Source of the DNA: CAYTBN01 sp964542165
GTDB lineage: Bacteria > Myxococcota_A > UBA796 > UBA9615 > CAYRNR01
Direction: 5' to 3'
Assembly (NCBI GenBank): GCA_964542165.1
Contig: CAZITQ010000012.1
Span: forward strand, 1-64,000
Length of the DNA stretch: 64,000 nt
The translations under genes and the position numbers were made by a program. The notes below the pieces were generated by a model that saw only the letters and a list, made by a program, of their open reading frames with translations, made no database searches and was not told the DNA's origin. Every line of letters begins with the position of its first letter. Position 1 is the first letter of the stretch. Shown here piece by piece: positions 45,275-54,606 of the stretch.

Positions 45275-46303
45275 GTGACCATCACCGTGGCAGCCCTGAT
45301 GCAGCTGCGGCCCGAGAGCCGGGACCGCACTCCACCCGACGCGGATTTCGGCAGGGCGGCGCGCCTCCTCGCGGGCGACGGGATCCGGGTCGTCGTGGCT
45401 GGAGTCGAGGGGCTCGAGTTCGGAGGCGGTGGGCGGGTGCGGGTGCGCGGGTACGTGCCCGCGAACCCGCGGTGGATCGCCAGCGGCCCCCACCGGCTCG
45501 ACGCGGTGTTCAACCGCCTACCGTCGCGGGATCCCCGGCGCCACGCGGGTACGCTCGCCGAGCTTGCCGCGCGCGCGGTGCCGGTGGGCAACCCCCCGCG
45601 GACCAACGCACTGGCCCTCGACAAGCTGCGCAGCGGAGCCCTGCTGGGCGCCGCGGGAGTACCGGTGCCCGAGATCGAGGGCGATCCGCTCCGGTTCGAG
45701 GCCCGGATCCGCCGCTGGGGCGCCGGGTTCCTCAAACCCCGGTTCGGCTCCTTCGGAGACGGGGTGGTGAGGGTCGGCCCGGGTGAGGGCGCGGTCGGTC
45801 CGGAGCCCGACGGCGGGTGGATCCTCCAGCGGGCCGTGGATCCGCCGCCGGGACCGTATGCGGGGATCTGCGTGCGGGGGTTCCTGCAGCGGGGCGGGGA
45901 CGGGGGCTGGCGCTCGGCCGGCCGGGTGGCCCGGGTGTCGGCGGACGACCCGGTGGCCAACGTGGCCCGGGGCGCCCTGGGGACCACCGTCGGGGCGCTG
46001 CAGGCGGAGGTGCCCGCTGCGAGGGGCATCGAGGACCGACTGACGCCCCTGGAAGCCGCGGTCGCCGAGGCCCTGGAGGCGGACGCGGGGGACGAAGCCG
46101 ACCGGATCCTCGAGATCGGCGCCGACTGGGTCCTCGATCCCGGGGGAGCCCCGCACCTGGTGGAGATCAACGGCAAGCCCGGGGGGCGGCTACGCATCCT
46201 GGCGGAGCTTCCGGGGGAGGAGGGGGAGCTCTGGGTGGCCCGGCACCGGGCGGCGCTGGCCGCGCCCTTCCGTCGCCTGGCGAGCCTCGCGCGGGCTACA
46301 TGA
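45275..46303 (+). CDS. YheC/YheD-like ATP-grasp protein
   Basis: About 342 residues from GTG 45275; a TTG 18 codons earlier is also in frame and neither has a strong ribosome site. The C-terminal half shows ATP-grasp features of the YheC/D kind: FLKPRFGSFGDGVVRV, GWILQRAVD, ICVRGFLQRGGDGGW, SADDPVANVARGA and APHLVEINGKPGGRL with the metal-binding Glu/Asn. YheC/D proteins belong to spore-coat or peptide-ligase-like groups in Firmicutes; the substrate here is unknown. Its end overlaps the vWA gene by eight bases, convergently. Confidence 0.7.
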   Translation: MTITVAALMQLRPESRDRTPPDADFGRAARLLAGDGIRVVVAGVEGLEFGGGGRVRVRGYVPANPRWIASGPHRLDAVFNRLPSRDPRRHAGTLAELAARAVPVGNPPRTNALALDKLRSGALLGAAGVPVPEIEGDPLRFEARIRRWGAGFLKPRFGSFGDGVVRVGPGEGAVGPEPDGGWILQRAVDPPPGPYAGICVRGFLQRGGDGGWRSAGRVARVSADDPVANVARGALGTTVGALQAEVPAARGIEDRLTPLEAAVAEALEADAGDEADRILEIGADWVLDPGGAPHLVEINGKPGGRLRILAELPGEEGELWVARHRAALAAPFRRLASLARAT

Positions 46304-47612
46304 AGATCAGGGGACCGGCGGTCTCGTAGGTGATCTCGATCAGCTGCCCGGCGTAGGCCGTGCAGTCGCCGACCAGGCTCACCGCGCGCTTCTCCTTGAT
46401 GTAGCTCCAACCGCCGCTGCCCAGCTCGGCGCCGGTGCAGGTGGTTCCCTCACCCACCTCGGGCACGTCGATGTTCTCCCGCCGGACCTGGATCGTCTCG
46501 GGGTCGGGCAGGCCGGTCAGCTGGTACCACTCCACGCTGGGATGGAAGAGGACGAGCTCGGCCAGGGCCTGGGCCAGCTCGGCGTTCTCGCACTGGTCCT
46601 GGTCGCCGTCGAGGGGGGTCAGGATCGGGTGGTAGAAGCCGTCGGTGATGTCCACCGAGTCCATCAGGAAATCGATGCTGCAGACCGTGGAGCCCATGGG
46701 ATTGCAGAAGTACTGCTCGTCCTCGGGCGCCTGGCGGCCCTGGCCGGGGCCGATGGAGGAGACCCGCAGCTCGGGCACGATCGTCCGCATCAGCCGCAGC
46801 ACCTCGTCCAGCTGGCAGCTGCACAGCTCGTCGCCCGTCAGCTCGGCGCAGGCCTCGGCGCCCAGGTTCTCCATGGAGTGGGTCTGGTCGCCCTCGTCCG
46901 TCAGCACCACCACGTGCAGGGGGTTGTCGCCGCGCAGCATGCCCAGGTTGGCGTTGTGGAGGGTCTCGGTCCACTCGTTGCCGTCGTCGTCGGAGAGGTT
47001 CAGCTCCAGGGGCAGGCAGCGGCAGGCCTCGTAGTACTCGTGCTCGGGATCCCAGTTCTCCCCCGAGCAGCCGAAGGGGAAGTCGTCCTTGAGGGTGTCG
47101 GTCCCCTCGACGAAGTCGGTCTCCGCGGGCAGATCCAGGGCCTCGCACATGGCCATCAGGGCCGTCTGCATCGGCCGCTCGAACCCGTCCCCGTAGATGC
47201 CCACGTGGGCCAGGGCCCGGAACTGCTCCTGGTCGTGATCGTCCGACGGATCCATCAGGGCGACGCTGTTGCCCTCGCGGCGGATGCGCCCTGCCGTTCC
47301 CACATCGTCGGTGCACTGGGAGGAGGACGCCAGGTAGGAGTTGCAGGGCCAGGCCTGGGGGGTGGTGACCGCCATCTGGGTGTTGGACGTCTCGGGTAAC
47401 CCCTCGACGAAGCGGTGGAAGTTGCCGCTGAGCTGGGCCTGGGCGTCGGCCATCGAGCCGGATGCGTCCAGGATCCACAGCATGTCCACGTTCCCCGGCC
47501 CCATCGCGACGTAGGTGTCGGTGATCTGGCCCCCTCCCGGACAGCTCGGGATAAGCGCCGCGCCGAGAAGGAGCGCCGCGGACAGCGACAGCGTACGAAG
47601 TGCGTGCCTCAT
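46296..47612 (-). CDS. Secreted von Willebrand factor A-domain protein
   Basis: A 438-residue protein. The N-terminus is a signal ending LGAALIPSC, a fair lipobox. A vWA fold starts at NVDMLWILDASGSMADAQAQ, where DASGS is the MIDAS metal-ion motif, and continues with HVVVLTDEGDQTHSM, which supplies the later MIDAS Asp. Many Cys (CSCQLDE, EACRCLPLE) suggest disulfides. It probably mediates metal-dependent adhesion at the surface. The 208-base gap upstream separates it divergently from the CoA-transferase gene. Confidence 0.8.
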   Translation of the reverse strand: MRHALRTLSLSAALLLGAALIPSCPGGGQITDTYVAMGPGNVDMLWILDASGSMADAQAQLSGNFHRFVEGLPETSNTQMAVTTPQAWPCNSYLASSSQCTDDVGTAGRIRREGNSVALMDPSDDHDQEQFRALAHVGIYGDGFERPMQTALMAMCEALDLPAETDFVEGTDTLKDDFPFGCSGENWDPEHEYYEACRCLPLELNLSDDDGNEWTETLHNANLGMLRGDNPLHVVVLTDEGDQTHSMENLGAEACAELTGDELCSCQLDEVLRLMRTIVPELRVSSIGPGQGRQAPEDEQYFCNPMGSTVCSIDFLMDSVDITDGFYHPILTPLDGDQDQCENAELAQALAELVLFHPSVEWYQLTGLPDPETIQVRRENIDVPEVGEGTTCTGAELGSGGWSYIKEKRAVSLVGDCTAYAGQLIEITYETAGPLIFM

Positions 47613-47820
47613 CTCACCTCCCGCGGGCCGGTCCAGTGCGGATCGACCCCAGCTGGCATTCTCCGCCAGCCCCTGGGTCGCGGTCCATCTTCACACAGCT
47701 CGAAGGCCATGGTTTGACATGCCGCTGACGCGGCCCGGCGATTGACCGCCGCCTCCCGACGCGATTGACTGTCGGTCCAATGCGGCCGCGACCCGGACGC
47801 AGGCGAGAAGGGACCGGCAA

Positions 47821-49029
47821 ATGACGGCACGCGAGACCCCCGGTGTGATCCTGGCCCTGGAACAGGCCCTGGCCCTGCCCTACTGCACCCAGCGCTTCGT
47901 CCAGGAGGGGTGGCGGGTGATCCGCATCGAGTCCACCCCGCGGCCGGGCGGGGGCAATCCGGGGGATCCCAACCGCTACGCCGGGGTGGGGGAGGGGGAC
48001 CGGCGCTCGTACTTCGTGCCCCCCAACCTGGGCAAGGAGGCCATCACCCTCAACCTCAAGGAGGAGGGCGGACGGGGGCTGCTGAAGCGCTTGCTGGTCG
48101 AGCTCGAAGTGGACGTGTTCGCGGTCAACCTGCTGCCCAAGCAGTACGAGCCCCTGGGCATCGACTACGAGACGCTGAGCGCTGCGCGCCCGGGGTTGAT
48201 CTGGGTCGGCCTGTCGGCCCAGGGGCCCGATTTCCCCGTGGCGCCGGGCTACGATCCCGCGATCCAGGCCAACGTGGGCTACATGCACCTCACCGGCGAT
48301 CCCGACGGCCCGCCGATGGTCTGCGGCGTGCCCGTGATCGATCTCAAGGCCGGCGACGAGGCCTACGCGCGGATCTACAAGGCCCTGTGGCAGCGGGAGC
48401 GGACCGGGGAGGGGGCCCGGATCGACGTGTCGATGATGCGCTCGTCGGCCCAGTGGCTGCTCACCAAGACATCGCTGGCGGCCCTCGGGCACGACCCGAA
48501 CACCGTGACACGCACCGGGAACGTGCACCCGATCTTCACCCCGGTGGACGTCTTCCCCACCGCCGACGGGTACATCAACCTGGCCATCGGCAACGACCTG
48601 CAGTGGGAGTCGCTGACCCGCCTCCAGCCCTTCGCCCACCTGGCCCGGGACGAGTACCGGACCAACGCCGCGCGCCGCGAGCGGCGCGAGCAGCTGGGGG
48701 CGGAGATCGGCGAGGTGACCCGTGGGCACACCGCCGACGCCCTGTCCGAGATGTTCGTCTCGGCCCGGCTGGTCCACGCTCTCATCCTGGACATCCCCCA
48801 GGTGATGGAGCACCCGACGGTGGCGCCCCACCTGCTGCGCACCCGCACCCCCGACGGTACCGAGGTGCCCATCGCCCCCAACAGCCACGACACGCCCTAT
48901 CTGGCTGACAACGGCCCGGAGCTGCCCTTCCCGCCGACCTACGGCGAGCACACCGACGCGGTCCTGGAGGAGGCCGGACTCTCTGCCGGCGACATCGGCT
49001 CCCTCCGCGAGGCCGGGATCGTGGTCTGA
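47821..49029 (+). CDS. Family III CoA-transferase (CaiB/BaiF type)
   Basis: A 402-residue cytosolic protein. VIRIESTPRPGG, a NLKEEGGRGLLKRLL helix, GLSAQGPDFPVA and VPVIDLKAGDEA, whose Asp is the expected catalytic acyl-carrier residue, are standard for family III CoA-transferases. GEGARIDVSMMRS and NGVHP-like GNVHPIFTPVDVFP follow. These enzymes move CoA between carboxylic acids without ATP. The substrate is unknown; no dedicated partner enzyme lies beside it. The next start comes six bases after its stop. Confidence 0.85.
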   Translation: MTARETPGVILALEQALALPYCTQRFVQEGWRVIRIESTPRPGGGNPGDPNRYAGVGEGDRRSYFVPPNLGKEAITLNLKEEGGRGLLKRLLVELEVDVFAVNLLPKQYEPLGIDYETLSAARPGLIWVGLSAQGPDFPVAPGYDPAIQANVGYMHLTGDPDGPPMVCGVPVIDLKAGDEAYARIYKALWQRERTGEGARIDVSMMRSSAQWLLTKTSLAALGHDPNTVTRTGNVHPIFTPVDVFPTADGYINLAIGNDLQWESLTRLQPFAHLARDEYRTNAARRERREQLGAEIGEVTRGHTADALSEMFVSARLVHALILDIPQVMEHPTVAPHLLRTRTPDGTEVPIAPNSHDTPYLADNGPELPFPPTYGEHTDAVLEEAGLSAGDIGSLREAGIVV

Positions 49030-49034
49030 AGCCG

Positions 49035-49727
49035 ATGGCGAGGCGCAACAGGGGGGGCAGGAAGGGGAAGCGGACCGCTTCGGTCACGGTCTACCGCACC
49101 ACCGATCCGATGCGGGCCCAGCTGCTGGCCGAGTTCCTGGAGCAGCAGGGCATCCCGGCCCGCCACGTGGGGACGCGCCACGGCGCGGGGATCGGGGTGG
49201 CCCAGCACATCCTCAAGCAGCGGATCGAGGTGCCCGAGGACCGGCTGGCCGAGGCCCGGGAGGTCGTGGCGGATTTCGAGATCGCCCACGGGGAGGAGCC
49301 CCAGACCGACGAGGCGGACCGGGAGCCGCGCGGGCGCCCACGGTTTCGGCGAGATTCCGCGCGGGGGACGGGGCGTCCGGAGCCGGAGATCCCCGCGCGC
49401 CTCTCGCCGATGCTGGCCGCCGGCGTGATCTGTGTCGTCCCCGGCGGCGGTCATTTCTACGCCCGCAATCCCTGGATCGGCCTGGCCATCGTCCTCGGGT
49501 GGATCGCCGCCCTGGGTGGAGCCTTCGCGTCCCGTGACGCGGGTCCGTTCACCGGCCTCTCGCTGATCCTGCTGCTGGCCTTCGACCTGCTCGACGCCCA
49601 GCTGGCGGTCCGCGATCACAACGCCGGCGTCCGCAGGTCCCGCGGGGCCCAGCTGCTGCGGGGGTTCGGCGCCCTGGGCCTCATCCTGTCACTGGGGATC
49701 GTCGCCGCGGTCCTCGCCGCTCGTTAG
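49035..49727 (+). CDS. DUF2007-type protein with membrane C-terminus
   Basis: A 230-residue protein. Residues about 16-80 (TVYRTTDPMRAQLLAEFLEQ and RIEVPEDRLAEAREVVADF) resemble the DUF2007 putative signal-transducing domain. A basic linker (REPRGRPRFRRDS) leads to four hydrophobic segments starting LAAGVICVVPGGGHFYARN, a TM2-like beginning. An inner-membrane regulator or chaperone-like role is possible. It is likely in one transcript with the CoA-transferase. Its end overlaps the EEP gene by 39 bases on the other strand. Confidence 0.65.
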   Translation: MARRNRGGRKGKRTASVTVYRTTDPMRAQLLAEFLEQQGIPARHVGTRHGAGIGVAQHILKQRIEVPEDRLAEAREVVADFEIAHGEEPQTDEADREPRGRPRFRRDSARGTGRPEPEIPARLSPMLAAGVICVVPGGGHFYARNPWIGLAIVLGWIAALGGAFASRDAGPFTGLSLILLLAFDLLDAQLAVRDHNAGVRRSRGAQLLRGFGALGLILSLGIVAAVLAAR

Positions 49728-50765
49728 CGGAAGCTCCAGCTCGCAGTACACCGCGTCGTGGTCCGCCCGGCCCAGGTCCCCATCGATGGGATCGGTGCCC
49801 GGGGTCTCGCCCCAGATCTCGCAGTCGTGGCCCGTCAGGAAGTCGGAGAGCACGTAGTCGAGGGTGACGATGCCGCTCCAGGTGGGGACCGGGGGATCCT
49901 CGAACACCGAGTGGGCGACGAAGCGGTTCCCCTCGCCGACCACCGTGTGCCAGTACTCGCCCGACGGGAAGAGGTCGGGGAAGCGGTAGGGGTCGAAGTT
50001 CATGTCGCCGGCGGCGATGGCGTCGCGGTCGCCGGGGAGCTCGTCGAGGGCCAGCCGGTACTGGGCGTGGCGACAGGCGTCGTCGTCCTCGGTGATCGCG
50101 TTGAGCGGGTGGGCGGCGATCACCCGGAAGCCCCGGCCGTCGGCCAGGGTGGCGTCGACCCGCGAGACGCTGGTGATCCCGCCGCTGTCCACGCACTCCT
50201 CCGGGTGGGCAGGAGTCGTGCTCATGGCCATACACAGCTCACCGCCAGGGCATTGCTCGATGGCGATCCGCGCGCTGCGGACCGCGATGCAGTCGTAGTG
50301 GGCGATGCCGTCGCAGGTGATGGTGTAGTCGTCGCCGACCAGTCGACGGATCTGCTGGTAGGGTTCCCGATCCGGCGCCCCGGTGCAGGGCAGGTCCGGA
50401 TCCCCCTCCCAGGTGCCCTCGTCGCAGTAGTCCGCGTCCAGGACCTCCATCAGCACCGCCACGTCGGGCTTCACCCGGTCGATGCGCTCCCGGATGACGG
50501 CCTCGACCTCCATCGAGCACAGGGCGCCGCGGTAGGGCGCGGACGGGCAAGGGCCGTCGAACACCTCGTCCAGGGTGCCCACGTTGGCGGACAGGACCGT
50601 CAGGATCTCGGGCGGGGTGGGGATGGGATCGTCCGGCGGTGTGACCAGGGGGACCGGGCCGTCACTCGCGGGGCATCCGGACAGGGTAGACAGGGCAGCC
50701 ACGAACAGGACGAACAAGGTCCGCGGATTCGCCGAAACCGTCTCCGTCTCGGAGCAGCTCCTCAT
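49689..50765 (-). CDS. Exported endonuclease/exonuclease/phosphatase-family protein
   Basis: A 358-residue protein; ATG 50765 follows CAGGGGA. The signal ends LSTLSGC (lipobox), so it is probably a surface lipoprotein. DNase I-like motifs are in order: VLSANVGTLDE, VAVLMEVLDADYC, VIAAHPLNA, AAGDMNFDPYRFPDL, LDYVLSDFLTG and GRADHDAVYCELELP (the Asp-His pair near the end). It may cleave phosphodiesters in nucleic acids or lipids outside the cell. The extra Cys pairs suggest disulfides. Confidence 0.8.
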   Translation of the reverse strand: MRSCSETETVSANPRTLFVLFVAALSTLSGCPASDGPVPLVTPPDDPIPTPPEILTVLSANVGTLDEVFDGPCPSAPYRGALCSMEVEAVIRERIDRVKPDVAVLMEVLDADYCDEGTWEGDPDLPCTGAPDREPYQQIRRLVGDDYTITCDGIAHYDCIAVRSARIAIEQCPGGELCMAMSTTPAHPEECVDSGGITSVSRVDATLADGRGFRVIAAHPLNAITEDDDACRHAQYRLALDELPGDRDAIAAGDMNFDPYRFPDLFPSGEYWHTVVGEGNRFVAHSVFEDPPVPTWSGIVTLDYVLSDFLTGHDCEIWGETPGTDPIDGDLGRADHDAVYCELELPLTSGEDRGDDPQ

Positions 50766-50771
50766 TCCCCT

Positions 50772-50802
50772 GCCTGATGCCTGACGCCTGAGGCCTGACG
50801 CC
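50772..50802. repeat. CCTGACG-type dispersed repeat
   Basis: GCCTGATGCCTGACGCC then GAGGCCTGACGCC, the same motif family as the inverted pair at 6681-6828. It lies in the short gap between two lipoprotein genes, just before the ribosome site of the EEP-family gene. Confidence 0.65.
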
Positions 50803-50821
50803 CTCGAGGGGGCCCGCCGGC

Positions 50822-51541
50822 CTACTCGAGCACCAGCAGGTCGTCCAGGCCCAGATCGCAGTACTCGGCGTCGAAGGCGCCGCGGATCACGTCGCCGCCG
50901 CCGAAGTCCACCACGTAGTCGCCCTTGAGCTTGGAGTCGGCCACGAACTTCTTGACCTGGACCTCGCCCTCCTCGGCCAGTTCGTCCTCCTCGATGATCG
51001 CCGGATCGTCCTCGCAGGCCGCCTCGCAGGCGGCGACGTCGTACCAGGTGGACACGTCCCAGCGGCCGGCGGTGGCCGAGAACGTGTCGTTGCCCTGCAG
51101 CGTCAGGTCGCCGAGGTCGAACCAGTCGATGTCGTCCAGGGACAGGTCGTCCAGCGGGCTGCCCTCGGAGTAGGCCGCCTCGACCGCGTCCTCGGGGAAC
51201 AGGGTCATCGACAGGGCCCAGTAGTCGTCGTGGCCCAGCAGGTCGACGGCGATCTCGTGCAGGTCCTCGCAGGTCTCCTCGCAGCTGGTGTACTCCACGT
51301 CGTACACCCGGTCGTACAGGGCGCAGGCGTCGGGGAACCCGCTGACGAACACCTGGATCACCTGCAGCGAGACCAGATCCCCGAGCCCGGGGAGGGTCAG
51401 TGACATCTCTGCCTCGTCGAAGATCGCCGACCGGGCCGGCCCGACCTTCTGGCCGTCGAGGGTCCCGGACATGGTGTTGGCGCAGCCCGCAACCGCGAGC
51501 AGGGCCAGGATCGCGATCCACCCGAACGCGTGACGTGTCAT
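50822..51541 (-). CDS. Lipoprotein of unknown function
   Basis: A 239-residue protein; ATG 51541 follows GGGAGG. The signal ends LLAVAGC, a good lipobox. A beta-rich N-terminal part (MSGTLDGQKVGPARSAIF) is followed by an acidic body with paired Cys (CEETCEDLHE, CEAACEDD) and a strand-rich end (LKGDYVVDFGGGDVIRGAFD). No family recognised. The same-strand EEP lipoprotein gene follows after 56 bases that hold the CCTGACG repeat. Confidence 0.65.
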   Translation of the reverse strand: MTRHAFGWIAILALLAVAGCANTMSGTLDGQKVGPARSAIFDEAEMSLTLPGLGDLVSLQVIQVFVSGFPDACALYDRVYDVEYTSCEETCEDLHEIAVDLLGHDDYWALSMTLFPEDAVEAAYSEGSPLDDLSLDDIDWFDLGDLTLQGNDTFSATAGRWDVSTWYDVAACEAACEDDPAIIEEDELAEEGEVQVKKFVADSKLKGDYVVDFGGGDVIRGAFDAEYCDLGLDDLLVLE

Positions 51542-51661
51542 GGGTTCCTCCCGCTTCGGACCGTCGTAAGGCCCGGCCCCATCTTGGTCCATCCGGAGCC
51601 GAACCGGAAGGGGCACAGCGGGACGAGCCCGCCATGGCACCCGACGATGTTGCGGCACCCG

Positions 51662-54337
51662 CTAGCGGAGGCGTCGCCTCGACGCGAGCACCGCGACCAG
51701 GGCCGTGGCGAACACCGCCGCCGCTCCCCCGGCGGCCGGCGAACCGGCCCCGGTGCACACGCAGTCCGGATTCGGCGGCGTGTACCCGCCGTCATCATCG
51801 TCGTCCCCCTCGCCCTCGCAGCTCTCGTCGTCGGTGTCCACGTCGCCGTCGCAGTCGTTGTCCACCCCGTCGTCGCAGAATTCGTGGGCGTCGGGGTACA
51901 CGTCGGCGCGGGTGTCGTCGCAGTCGCTGCCGTCGCACTCGGGGGGGCGGTAGCCGTCGCCGTCGTCGTCCACCTCGTCCACCACGTCGTTGCAGTCGTT
52001 GTCCTGGAGATCGCAGATCTCCTCCGCGTCCGGGTGGACGTCGGGATCCCCGTCGTCACAATCCCCATCGCACGACGAGTGGCCGTCCCCGTCGGCGTCT
52101 GTCGGCGACAGGGCCGCGTCCCCGTCGTCGCAGTCCCCGTCGCAGGTGGACCAGCCGTCCCCGTCGGCGTCCCTGCCGTCGAGGTCCGGGTCGTCGTCGT
52201 CGCAATCCCCCGAGCAGGGGAAGGAGCCGTCCCCGTCCGCGTCCGCCTCGTCCGCGGGGACCTCCCCGTCACAGTCGCTGTCCAGCCCGTCGCAGATCTC
52301 CTCTGCCCCCGGGTACACGTCCGGATCCTCGTTGTCGCAGTCGCCCTGGCAGGCGTTGAATCCGTCGCCGTCCAGGTCCTCGTCCGCGTCCTCGTCCACC
52401 AGACCGTCGCAGTCGTTGTCCTCGCCGTCACACTGCTCCGGCGCCCCCGGATAGGTCGCGGGATCGCCGTCCTCGCAATCCCCGTCACACGGGGGCACGC
52501 CGTCCCCGTCGGCATCGTCCTCGTCGGCGGGCAGCACCCCGTCGCAGTCGTTGTCCTCGCCGTCGCAGACCTCGGCGGCGCCCGGGTGGGAGGCGGGATC
52601 CCCGTCGTCGCAGTCCTCGCCGTTGGCGACGAAGGAGGCCGGCTGCTCGCAGGCGACCTGGACGACCGCCGGGTCGCCGTACCCGTCGCCGTCGTTGTCC
52701 ACGTACCAGGTCTGGACGTCCACGGCCCCGGGACCGTCCGCCGTGCCGTCGCAGTCGTTGTCCAGGCCGTCGCAGACCTCGGTGGCCCCCGGGTGGACCG
52801 CCGGCTGGGTGTCGTCGCACTCTCCGGCGCAGGCGTCGTAGCCGTCGCCGTCCAGATCGATCTCGTCCGGGTGCAGCGCGCCGTCGCAGTCGTTGTCCAC
52901 GTGATCGCAGGCCACCTCGGTCTCGCCGGGATTCACCGCGGGGTCGCCGTCGTCACAGTCCCCGTCGCAGCCCGTGAAGCCGTCCCCGTCCCCGTCGGTG
53001 TCGTCCGGGGGCTGGTACCCGTCGCAGTCGTTGTCCACCCCGTCGCAGGGCACCTCGGCGGCGCCGGTGTAGACCGCGGGGTCCGTGTCGTCACAGTCGC
53101 CCTGACACTCGGTGACGCCGTCCCCGTCCCCGTCGTCCTCCTGGGGATGGACGGCCCCGTCACAGTCGTTGTCGATCCCGTCGCAGGGCACCTCCACCGC
53201 GGCCGGGCTCACCGCGGTGTCGCCGTCGTCGCAGTCGCCGGCGCACTCGTCGAACCCGTCGCCGTCGTCGTCGTCGTCGTCCGCGTGCTGGACCCCGTCT
53301 CAATCGTTGTCCAGCCCGTCGCAGGGGAACTCGAAGGCGCCGGGGTGGAGGGTCGCGTCGGAGTCGTCGCAGTCGCCGGCGCACTCGTCAAATCCGTCCC
53401 CATCGCCGTCGATGTCGTCCCCGTGCTGGGCCCCATCGCAGTCGTTGTCCAGGTCGTCGCAGGCCACCTCGACCTCCCCCGGATTCACGGCGGGATCCGC
53501 TGGATCGCAGTCCCCCTCGCAGGGGGCGTAGCCATCCCCGTCCGCGTCGACCTCGTCGGGGTAGAGGGCTCCGTCACAGTCGTTGTCCACCCCGTCGCAG
53601 GTCTGCTCGGTCGCGCCCGGGAAGACGGTCGGGTCGTAGTCGTCGCAGTCCTCCTCCGGCCCGCCCCAGCAGGTGGGGGTCCCCGGGACGCCGTAGCCGT
53701 CCCCGTCGTAGTCGACGCAGTCGCTGGCCTCGAGGTTGTGGGACAGGTCGTCGAGGTAGATCTCCGGGCCGTCCGGGCTCTGCATGTACTCGCGGGTCAC
53801 CCGGATCGCGATCTCGTGGGTCCCCGCGGTCACGCCGGTGACGCTGCCGGACAGGGTGTGGCGCTCGGTCTGGCCGGCGCTGATGTAGTAGAAGTCGTGG
53901 GAGTCGACGTACCCCCCGTCGAACAGGATCATGAACCAGCCGGCGTCGGTGTTGTAGTCGTCGCTGTACACGGCCACGTCCACCGAGATGGTCAGCGTTC
54001 CCGCGTCCAGCACCACCTGCTGGCTCAGGCCTCCCCCCTGGCTGCCCCCCGCCCCGTAGTAGTCGGCCTTGCCGACGTGCATGTGGGCCGCGTAGCTGGC
54101 CGAGCCGTTCCCGTCCGTGTCGAAGGTCGTCACCGTGGGCGTGCCGATGCTGCCGTTGTCGGTCAGGAACTGGGACCACCCGGTCAGGTCGCCGGTCTCG
54201 AAGCCGGGGTTGACCGCCGCCAGCGCCTGCGCGGGAAACGCTGCGATCAGCAGCGCCGTCGCCCCGAGCCCGAGTCTCCTCCGGGGCGGCGGGTTCGAAA
54301 CACAGCTCTCGCGGTCGTTGTTGTGGGTCGCGAACAC
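51662..54337 (-). pseudogene. Large MopE-repeat surface protein interrupted by in-frame TGA
   Basis: One reading frame of 892 codons from GTG 54337 (GGGAGGAG upstream) to 51662, broken by TGA at 53300-53302. The first part (about 345 residues) has a signal peptide, a carbohydrate-binding-like domain (NPGFETGDLTGWSQF) and several MopE repeats. The second (about 546 residues) continues the repeats and ends CVCTGAGSPAAGG, a hydrophobic segment and RRRLR, a MYXO-CTERM tail. The TGA falls exactly where Cys stands in other CDGxDNDCDG repeats, and the codon before it also differs (GAT for GAC). No SECIS-like hairpin sits at the right distance. Nonsense mutation or sequence error is most likely. Confidence 0.7.
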
Positions 54338-54606
54338 GGCCGACTCCTCCCGTGCACCCCGGCGCGCGTGACCACCCGCGGCCGCCCGCGGCGGCGCGCC
54401 TGAGGGGGCGGAAGACAGGATCGTGGCAGACGCCGATCCGTGCAAGGGGAACGTGGGCCATCCTGGCGGTGATCCAATTGCCTCCGCGCGTGCGCGTGAG
54501 GTACAAGGTTCGGTCCGAGGTGGCAGGCCCGGGTGCGGACGGCAGGAACAGCGGCGGCGGTGGGCAGGGCGAAAAAGGGCCGATCCCTCATCGAAGGGGT
54601 GCGCGG

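Noticed and set aside
53300..53302. Selenocysteine at the TGA of the MopE gene
   Set aside because: The only nearby stem (GTCC/GGAC) has its loop 10 bases after the TGA, too close for a bacterial SECIS, and the residue is a structural Cys in a repeat rather than a redox site.
51530..54403. A plus-strand open frame of about 950 codons opposite the MopE gene
   Set aside because: It is the antisense of CDGxDNDCDG repeats (rich in VVVAVPVAV), has no ribosome site or fold, and similar mirrors occur opposite other MopE genes.
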